Source: Thermoleophilia bacterium (GTDB taxonomy: Bacteria; Actinomycetota; Thermoleophilia; Gaiellales; JAICJC01). From it: DNA of 7,392 bases. The position numbers and the translations under genes were made by a program. The notes beneath the pieces were generated by a model. The model was not told the DNA's origin, did not search any database, and saw only the letters and a list, made by a program, of their open reading frames with translations. Each line of letters starts with the position of its first letter. Position 1 is the first letter of the stretch. Below, piece by piece: positions 1 to 5,205 of this stretch. The stretch spans positions 1 through 7,392 of the forward strand of contig JAICJM010000189.1 of assembly GCA_025928435.1 (NCBI GenBank). The letters are read 5' to 3'.

Positions 1-1
1 C

Positions 2-316
2 ATGTGTGCTATGAACCAGTCGGGTTCGCGACCCCTCGCCGTCGCCTCGGGCTGCCTGCTCGCGGCGGTCGCCAGCGCGGGGATCCTGGTCGGCGCCTAC
101 GCCGTCTGGAATCCGAACGGCATCGAGTTCGGGGCGGCCTGGCCCCTGGCCGCAGAGCTCATGGCGGTCGCAGCGGCGCTGGCACTCGGCCATGGAATGC
201 ACGCCCAGCGCCGACGCACCAGCCAGGCGCTCTTCGCCCTCGACCTCGGTGCGGCACTCGTCGCGCTCCTGGTGCTCTGCGCGGTCGCCTTCATCCTGAG
301 CTTCAACCAGCTCTGA
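2..316 (+). CDS. Small three-helix membrane protein, unknown function (start uncertain at window edge)
   Basis: I do not recognise this protein. It runs about 101-104 residues and is rich in Ala, Leu and Val. Counted from the ATG at 11, it shows three likely membrane helices at about residues 10-32, 42-61 and 76-98. A short basic loop (QRRR, near residues 66-69) separates helices 2 and 3, and by the positive-inside rule this loop probably faces the cytoplasm. Two in-frame ATGs, at 2 and 11, are possible starts. No Shine-Dalgarno can be judged because only one base precedes the first ATG, and the true start could lie outside the window. The gene ends with TGA at 314-316 and converges on the alpha-mannosidase gene, 19 bases away, so it is not part of the minus-strand operon. 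No catalytic motif is visible. Confidence 0.6.
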   Translation: MCAMNQSGSRPLAVASGCLLAAVASAGILVGAYAVWNPNGIEFGAAWPLAAELMAVAAALALGHGMHAQRRRTSQALFALDLGAALVALLVLCAVAFILSFNQL

Positions 317-342
317 CGCGGCGCCCGGCGGCGGGTCAGCGC
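310..342. terminator. Imperfect inverted repeat between convergent genes, possible bidirectional terminator
   Basis: The 25 bases from 314 to 338 form a near-palindrome. TGAC at 314-317 pairs with GTCA at 335-338, followed inward by CG (319-320) with CG (332-333) and CGC (322-324) with GCG (328-330). There are two G:G mismatches, 318/334 and 321/331. Pairing continues outward at 313/339, 311/341 and 310/342. The outer ends are the two stop codons of the convergent genes. There is no T-run on either side, so it is not a classic intrinsic terminator. A transcript-end hairpin or a composition-driven chance palindrome are both possible. Confidence 0.4.
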
Positions 343-3311
343 ACGAGCACCGTCAGGATCTGGTGGGGCCGGTAGTCGAGCTCGATCTCGCGGGCCGAGA
401 CCACGAGCGCGGCCTCCTCGTCCTCGAGCAGATTGGCGCGAGCAGCCCGGGTGAACGGCAGGCCAACGCGGATCCGGGCGCGGCCGCGCGCGCCGTGGGC
501 CTCGTACAGCCGCAGCACGAGCGCGTCGGAGTCCTCCGCGCGCTTGACCGTGTCGAGCACGAGGTTGGGATCGTCGACCGCGAACCACGAGCCGGCCGCG
601 AGCTGTCCGCGCGCCCAACGCATCGGCGTCTCGAAGCGGGCCGCCTCCGCCACGACGCCGGCCTCGCGCCAGCCTCTGGCGTGCGGCATGACGGCGTAGG
701 CGAACCGGTGCCCGCCCATGTCGGCCTCGGGGTCGGGGTACTTCGGCGACCGCAGCAGGCTGATCCGCATCCGGTTCTCGGAGGTCGAGTAGCCGTACTT
801 GCAGTCGGTCAGGAGCGCGACGCCGAAGCCGTGCTCGGAGAGGTCGGCGAAGCGGTGGCCGGGCACCTCGAAGCGGGCCTCGTCGTGGCTCGTCGTGTAG
901 TGGGTGGGCCGCTCGGCGTGCCCGAACTGCATCTGGTAGGTCGCGTTCGCGGCCCGCACCGCGACCGGGAACAGCACCTTGAGCAGCGTGTGCCGCTCGT
1001 GCCAGTCGGCCTCGCAGTGGAACTCGAGCCGTGGCGCGCCGGCGTCGAGGCGCACGACCTGGCGCATGCCGCTCGCACGGCCGAACCGCCACCGGATCTC
1101 GACCTCGGCCCGCAGCGGATCCGACCGCACGACCTCGACCGAGCCGGCCGGCGGGACGTCCGTCTCCGTCTCGAGGTGGAACGGGTCGACGTCCCACGCG
1201 TCGTTGGCGATCGGGCGGTCCTCGAACAGCTGCAGCCGGTTCCCGGGCCCGGTCAGCCCCTCCCGGCCGGGGCCCTTCTCGATCAGCGAGCGGATCAGCC
1301 CGTCGGCGCCGATCGCCGCGCGCAGGCGGTCGTTCTCGAGCACGATCTCGCCGTCGGCCCGGGTCACCGTTACCGACCCGGGCGCTCCCGCGACCGCCCC
1401 CGGCCCGCAGGCCGGGGCGTCCACCCAGACGAGCTCGCCCCCGGGCCGCTCGGCCACCCCGGCCCGGGCGACCCCGAGCGTGTTCACCGGCGTCGCGCCG
1501 TCGCCCTCACCGGCCAGCCGCCCGAGCGCGTCCTCCGAGGCGCCCGCACAGATCTCCGCCGCCCGGGCGTGGTCGCGGGCCGTCTGCTCGTAGACCTCAC
1601 GGATGGACGAGCCCGGGAGCACGTCGTGGAACTGGTTCAGGAGCACGAGCTGCCAGGCCTCCCGCAGCCCCTCCTCCGGATAGTCGCCCCCGTTCAGCCG
1701 GCCGGCAACGGCGGCCAGCAGCCCGGCGTCGTGGAGCGCGCGCTCGCATTCGCGGTTCGCCCGCTTGACCGCGCCCTGCGTGGTGTAGGTGCCGCGGTGG
1801 TACTCGAAGTAGAGCTCGCCGACGAGCACCGGCCGGTCGGCCGCATCCGCGGCCAGCCCCTCGAAGAACTCCTCGGGCGTCGTGATGGTCGTGCGCGGGA
1901 CGCCCTGCAGGTCGCGCGTGCGCCGCAGCGTCTCGAGCATCGCCGGCGTCGGCCCGCCGCCGCCGTCGCCGTAGCCGAACACCAGGAGGCTGCGGCGCGA
2001 GAACGCGTGATCCTTGTAGTCGCGCGCGTTGCGGCGCATCTCGCCGATCTCCGCCTCCGCGTTGTAGGTGTCCGCCGGCGGGAAGTGGGCCAGCACGCGC
2101 GAGCCGTCGATCCCCTCCCAGTCGAACGTGTGGTGGGGCGGCCGGTTGAAGCGGTTCCAGGACAGCTTCTGGGTCAGGAAGCGGTCGATCCCGGCCCCGC
2201 GCATGATCTGGGGCAGCTGGCCGTTGTAGCCGAACACGTCCGGGTTCCAGAAGACCCGGTGGCGGCGGCCGAATTCGCGCGCGAAGTAGCGCTGACCGAG
2301 CAGGAACTGGCGCACGAGCGACTCGCCCGAGGGCAGATTGCAGTCCGGCTCGACCCACGTGCCGCCGACCGGCACCCACTGCCCGGTCTCGACCCGGTGC
2401 CGGATGCGGGCGTCGAGGTCGGGCGCGTTCCGGCGCACCCAGTCGTACTGGTAGGCCTGGGAGCAGCAGAACCGGAACTCGGGGTAGCGCTCCATGTACG
2501 CCGTCTGGCTCGAGAACGTGCGCACGAGCTTGCGGTGGGTCTCCTCCAGCGGCCACAGCCAGATCGTGTCGATGTGGGCGTGCCCGATCGCCGAGAGCTC
2601 GTGCACGACCGTGGCGTTGCGGCGCCCCAGGAGTTGCGCCAGGATCGCGCCCGCGGCCTCCCAGGTCGCGCGGTCGTCGTCGCGGAAGACGTTGCAGACC
2701 CGGTTCAGCTCGCGGCCGAGCTCGCCCGCCCAGGTGGAATCGAGCCCGTTGCCGGAGTCGGCCTCGAGCCGCTGCAGCACGTCGAAGTCGTGGTGCAACG
2801 CCCAGGCCTGCGGGTCGAACCGGGCGATCTCGCAGCGGTCGAGCACGACCGGCTCGACCGTGTCGTACACCGGCTCGAGCTGCCCGAACTTGCCGCTGCA
2901 GGCGAGCTCGATGCGGGCCTCGACCCGCTCCCCGCCCGCCGCGGCCTCCCGCAGCATGGCGTCGGGCCGGGGGCCGTGGCGGCTCGTGTTCAGGCCCTGC
3001 ACCGGCCGGCCGTCCAGCCACAGCGTCGCCTCGCTGTGGCTGACGAAGAGCAGGTCGACCCTGCTTCCCTCCCACTCCGGCGGCACCGTCGCCCCGAGAT
3101 CGAACCAGAAGGTCGACCAGGCGGGGCCGAACTGCTCGCCGAGCGAGGCCTCGCGGTACTCGAGCCTCGCCGCCTCCCCGACCGGGATGCGGCCGACCGG
3201 GCCGGCCACCAGCAGACGGTCGGGGGTGCGGCGCTCGGCGTAGACGAGGGCGCGGATCCGCTCGCCCACCTGGGCGATCCGGGCACGGTCGTACTCCGGG
3301 TGGCGGATCAT
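336..3311 (-). CDS. GH38 alpha-mannosidase (class II, cytosolic type)
   Basis: This is a complete 991-residue zinc-dependent retaining alpha-mannosidase, which removes terminal alpha-linked mannose. After a beta-rich N-terminal region (about 1-230) comes the catalytic alpha/beta domain, with GHAHIDTIW at 243-251; H246 and D248 correspond to the family's zinc ligands. WNPDVFGYN follows, with D358 as the expected nucleophile and a zinc ligand, then GYGDGGGG (446-453) and YHRGTYT (504-510). The helical segment carries NQFHD, whose H562 is the last zinc ligand. The C-terminal beta-sandwich has hallmarks of the fungal Ams1/animal MAN2C1-type subgroup: FEDRPIANDAWDVD (696-709), DWHERHTLLKVLFP (769-782) and CKYGY (837-841). 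Length matches that subgroup. There is no signal peptide, so it is probably cytoplasmic. It lies 22 bases after the ferritin-like gene. Its ATG has only a weak GGACGG-like site upstream (3317-3322). It is the last gene of the train. The exact linkage specificity cannot be read from sequence. Confidence 0.96.
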   Translation of the reverse strand: MIRHPEYDRARIAQVGERIRALVYAERRTPDRLLVAGPVGRIPVGEAARLEYREASLGEQFGPAWSTFWFDLGATVPPEWEGSRVDLLFVSHSEATLWLDGRPVQGLNTSRHGPRPDAMLREAAAGGERVEARIELACSGKFGQLEPVYDTVEPVVLDRCEIARFDPQAWALHHDFDVLQRLEADSGNGLDSTWAGELGRELNRVCNVFRDDDRATWEAAGAILAQLLGRRNATVVHELSAIGHAHIDTIWLWPLEETHRKLVRTFSSQTAYMERYPEFRFCCSQAYQYDWVRRNAPDLDARIRHRVETGQWVPVGGTWVEPDCNLPSGESLVRQFLLGQRYFAREFGRRHRVFWNPDVFGYNGQLPQIMRGAGIDRFLTQKLSWNRFNRPPHHTFDWEGIDGSRVLAHFPPADTYNAEAEIGEMRRNARDYKDHAFSRRSLLVFGYGDGGGGPTPAMLETLRRTRDLQGVPRTTITTPEEFFEGLAADAADRPVLVGELYFEYHRGTYTTQGAVKRANRECERALHDAGLLAAVAGRLNGGDYPEEGLREAWQLVLLNQFHDVLPGSSIREVYEQTARDHARAAEICAGASEDALGRLAGEGDGATPVNTLGVARAGVAERPGGELVWVDAPACGPGAVAGAPGSVTVTRADGEIVLENDRLRAAIGADGLIRSLIEKGPGREGLTGPGNRLQLFEDRPIANDAWDVDPFHLETETDVPPAGSVEVVRSDPLRAEVEIRWRFGRASGMRQVVRLDAGAPRLEFHCEADWHERHTLLKVLFPVAVRAANATYQMQFGHAERPTHYTTSHDEARFEVPGHRFADLSEHGFGVALLTDCKYGYSTSENRMRISLLRSPKYPDPEADMGGHRFAYAVMPHARGWREAGVVAEAARFETPMRWARGQLAAGSWFAVDDPNLVLDTVKRAEDSDALVLRLYEAHGARGRARIRVGLPFTRAARANLLEDEEAALVVSAREIELDYRPHQILTVLVR

Positions 3312-3333
3312 CGCAGCCGTCCGGCGAGCGCCG

Positions 3334-4698
3334 CTACTCGCCGATCACGGTGCTCTCGTGCACCCGCCCCGCCGGCGGTCGCTGCAGGAAGGTGAAGTGC
3401 ACCGCGCCGACCTCCGTCCCGGGGTTGTGGAAGCCCTCGATCCGCTCGACGGCGTCCTGGCCCCAGCGCACCAGCTCGTCGCGCTCCTCCGGGTCGTCCT
3501 CGACCATCCGCCGGATCCAGCGGGTGGCGAGCTTCACGTGCGTGAGCTCGTCCGCCTGCAGGTAGTCGGCCAGCTCGGCGATGCGCTCGTAGCCGCGCTC
3601 CGCCGCCTTCTCGCGCCAGATCCGCAGCGTCTGCATCAGGTTGGCCTCGGCCCACGAGTTCGTGACCGTGATCCGCTTCAGCGGGTCGTCCTCGTTCTGC
3701 ATCCACCACCAGACGAGCGACCACGGCCCGTAGCCGAGCTCGGTGCCCATCAGCTCCTCGCAGGCCTTGGCCACGATCTCGATGTGCCGGGCCTCGTCCC
3801 ACATCTGGTGGGCCAGCTCGGCGCGCATCTCCCATGGCAGGTCGGGGAACTCGGCAATCATCTTGCCCATCCGGTCTGTGGTCTCGACCTCGCCGTAGAG
3901 CAGCTGGTGGAACTTGCCGCGGAAGCCCTCGAGCGACCACTCGTCCTCGGTCTCGTAGACGGCGAAGTCGGACAGGTCGTCCGAGAACCAGAACGGCTCC
4001 TCGACCACCGGGTGCGGGAGCGGCGGCGCCTTCTTCTCGAACCGGTAGCCGCCCTTGCCGCGCTTCACCCGCGTCGCCGACCGATCGGCCTCGCGGGCGC
4101 TGTGGAACGCGAGCCAGTGCGACTCGATGCCCTGGCCGGTGACCCCGCCGCACTCGACCAGACGCTGCTCGAGGTCGGACTGCACCTCGAGCGCCTTGCG
4201 CCGGGCCTCGGGCTCCTGCGTGAGCGAGTCGAGCACGGCCTGACCCCAGGCGACGTGGGCCTGATCCATCGCGGCGGCCTGTCGCAGCATCCGCCCGGTG
4301 GGCGCGTCGGCGAGCGGGTCGGTCGCGTCGGCGTGGTAGACGTAGGTGCTGACCAGATGCGGCTCGAGCACGCGGTACACCGCCACGAGCCGCTCGACGG
4401 TCGTGCCCAGGTTCCAGACGTGCTCGCACAGGTGGGCGAAGTGGTCGGTCGCCGGCTCCTGCCGCTCGCGGCCGGAGCGCAGCTCGTACAGCCGCTCGCC
4501 GAGCATCGTGGCCGCCTGGGCGTGGTCGTACACCTGGTAGCCGAAGGCCGCCTTGTAGGCCAGCTCGGGGGTGGTGTGCGACCAGCCCCCGATCATCTCC
4601 ATCAGCTGGATCTCGAGGTAGCGGTAGTTCGCGAGCCGCTGGGAGTTCTCCTTGACCGGGAAGCGGCCTCCGAAGTCGCGACGATCAACGATCGGCAT
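3334..4698 (-). CDS. Tandem ferritin-like di-metal protein, N-terminal site degenerate
   Basis: This 454-residue, probably soluble protein appears to hold two ferritin-like four-helix units. The C-terminal unit (about 262-400) has a complete di-metal ligand pattern: E270 or E272 on helix 1, E302-A-R-H305 on helix 2, E351 on helix 3 and E384-L-T-H387 on helix 4. The spacing and the wording around EARH and DELTH resemble the DUF455 (PF04305) ferritin-like family as I remember it. The N-terminal unit (about 22-165) repeats the layout. QVYDHAQAATML aligns with QMWDEARHIEIV, but the Glu and His become H59 and A62. The fourth helix keeps an acid-x-x-His as D145-Q-A-H148. A charged linker (about 203-235) joins the halves, and a Trp cluster (W326, W330-W332) sits between helices 2 and 3 of the second unit. 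Members of this superfamily range from oxygenases to oxidases to metal-storage proteins, so the reaction is unknown. It lies in a glycosidase operon, 27 bases after the AllA-like gene, and has a good ribosome binding site. Confidence 0.8.
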   Translation of the reverse strand: MPIVDRRDFGGRFPVKENSQRLANYRYLEIQLMEMIGGWSHTTPELAYKAAFGYQVYDHAQAATMLGERLYELRSGRERQEPATDHFAHLCEHVWNLGTTVERLVAVYRVLEPHLVSTYVYHADATDPLADAPTGRMLRQAAAMDQAHVAWGQAVLDSLTQEPEARRKALEVQSDLEQRLVECGGVTGQGIESHWLAFHSAREADRSATRVKRGKGGYRFEKKAPPLPHPVVEEPFWFSDDLSDFAVYETEDEWSLEGFRGKFHQLLYGEVETTDRMGKMIAEFPDLPWEMRAELAHQMWDEARHIEIVAKACEELMGTELGYGPWSLVWWWMQNEDDPLKRITVTNSWAEANLMQTLRIWREKAAERGYERIAELADYLQADELTHVKLATRWIRRMVEDDPEERDELVRWGQDAVERIEGFHNPGTEVGAVHFTFLQRPPAGRVHESTVIGE

Positions 4699-4705
4699 GC
4701 GTCCG

Positions 4706-4711
4706 TCCTTT
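4706..4711 (-). promoter_or_regulatory. Ribosome binding site of the ferritin-like gene
   Basis: On the minus strand the sequence reads AAAGGA, followed by 7 bases and then the ATG at 4698. This is the best Shine-Dalgarno in the window and fixes the start of the ferritin-like gene. It sits in the 27-base gap after the AllA-like stop codon, so this gene can load ribosomes independently. Confidence 0.75.
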
Positions 4712-4725
4712 CCCGCGTTGCATCC

Positions 4726-5205
4726 TCATGCGACCACCGGTACCCCGTCGAACCGCACGATAGCGACGTCCTCGACGCCCGTTCGCTCCCGCAGGAGCAC
4801 CATCGCGGCGGCCGGCCCGCCGGCGGCCAGCGGCGCGCCGTGCCACACGCCCGGGCTCAGGATCACGCCCTGGCCGGGCCGCAGCCGGAAGACCTCGAAC
4901 GACCCCGGCTCGTCCCGGCCCGGATCCGCAGGGGCGACGTACACCAGGCAGTCGTCTGCGAGCGCGACGATCATCTCCGGCGAGCGCTCGTGGCGCTCGG
5001 CCCAGTCGAATTGCAGCGGTGCGGGCTCGAGGTCGAGGAAGCCGACCCCGTAGGCGTCGCCCGTCGCGGCCAGGCCGGCCGTCTCGGCCCACCACCGCCA
5101 GCCCGGGCCCTCGACGTCGGGGGCGCGGCCGGGCCGCTCGACGACTGTCCCGTAGGGGGCGAAGGCGTCGCGGTCGAGCGGGCGGACGGCGAGCCCGGCG
5201 CTCAC
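4726..5205 (-). CDS. Ureidoglycolate lyase (AllA)-fold protein, function probably diverged
   Basis: This 159-residue protein has the overall pattern of the ureidoglycolate lyase family (PF04115, a cupin-like beta-barrel). It shows FAPYGTVVE (15-23), AERH (69-72), VYVAPADP (88-95), RPGQGV (109-114) and GVWHGAPLA (119-127). Length matches AllA, which splits ureidoglycolate into glyoxylate and urea in allantoin breakdown. Several positions differ from E. coli AllA as I remember it. The sequence after ERH reads ERSPEM rather than PLGTQA, the tyrosine-histidine pair before WH is replaced by leucine-serine, and the second His of WHH is Gly115-equivalent, at G123. A GWRWW stretch (35-39) occupies the region of AllA's early substrate-binding loop. 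No purine catabolism gene is present; the neighbours are glycosidases and a ferritin-like protein. The GTG start is supported by a GGTGGAG site and the coupled overlap with the upstream gene. A sugar or sugar-acid substrate is possible but is only inferred. Confidence 0.8.
   Translation of the reverse strand: MSAGLAVRPLDRDAFAPYGTVVERPGRAPDVEGPGWRWWAETAGLAATGDAYGVGFLDLEPAPLQFDWAERHERSPEMIVALADDCLVYVAPADPGRDEPGSFEVFRLRPGQGVILSPGVWHGAPLAAGGPAAAMVLLRERTGVEDVAIVRFDGVPVVA
5202..5205 (-). other. GTGA stop-start overlap (translational coupling)
   Basis: On the minus strand the four bases read GTGA. GTG starts the AllA-like gene and TGA stops the glycoside hydrolase. This 4-base overlap is typical of translationally coupled genes and is the strongest evidence here that the two are co-expressed from one mRNA. 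Confidence 0.85.

Noticed and set aside
1597..3075. Other minus-strand frames within the mannosidase and hydrolase genes (for example 1597-3075 and 5287-6309)
   Set aside because: They are Arg, Gly, Pro and Ala-rich out-of-frame readings of genes whose correct frame is certain from conserved motifs.
363..3395. Long plus-strand open frame of about 1010 codons opposite the alpha-mannosidase gene
   Set aside because: Its translation is Arg, Pro, Leu, Val and Ala-rich with no recognisable domain. The opposite strand encodes a GH38 enzyme with every motif intact. Long antisense frames are expected in very G+C-rich genes because stop codons are rare.
3334..4698. Ferritin-like protein as an iron-storage ferritin or bacterioferritin
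   Set aside because: It is more than twice the usual length of those proteins, has two bundle-like units with different ligand sets and a long charged linker, and its sequence pattern is nearer to the DUF455-type group.
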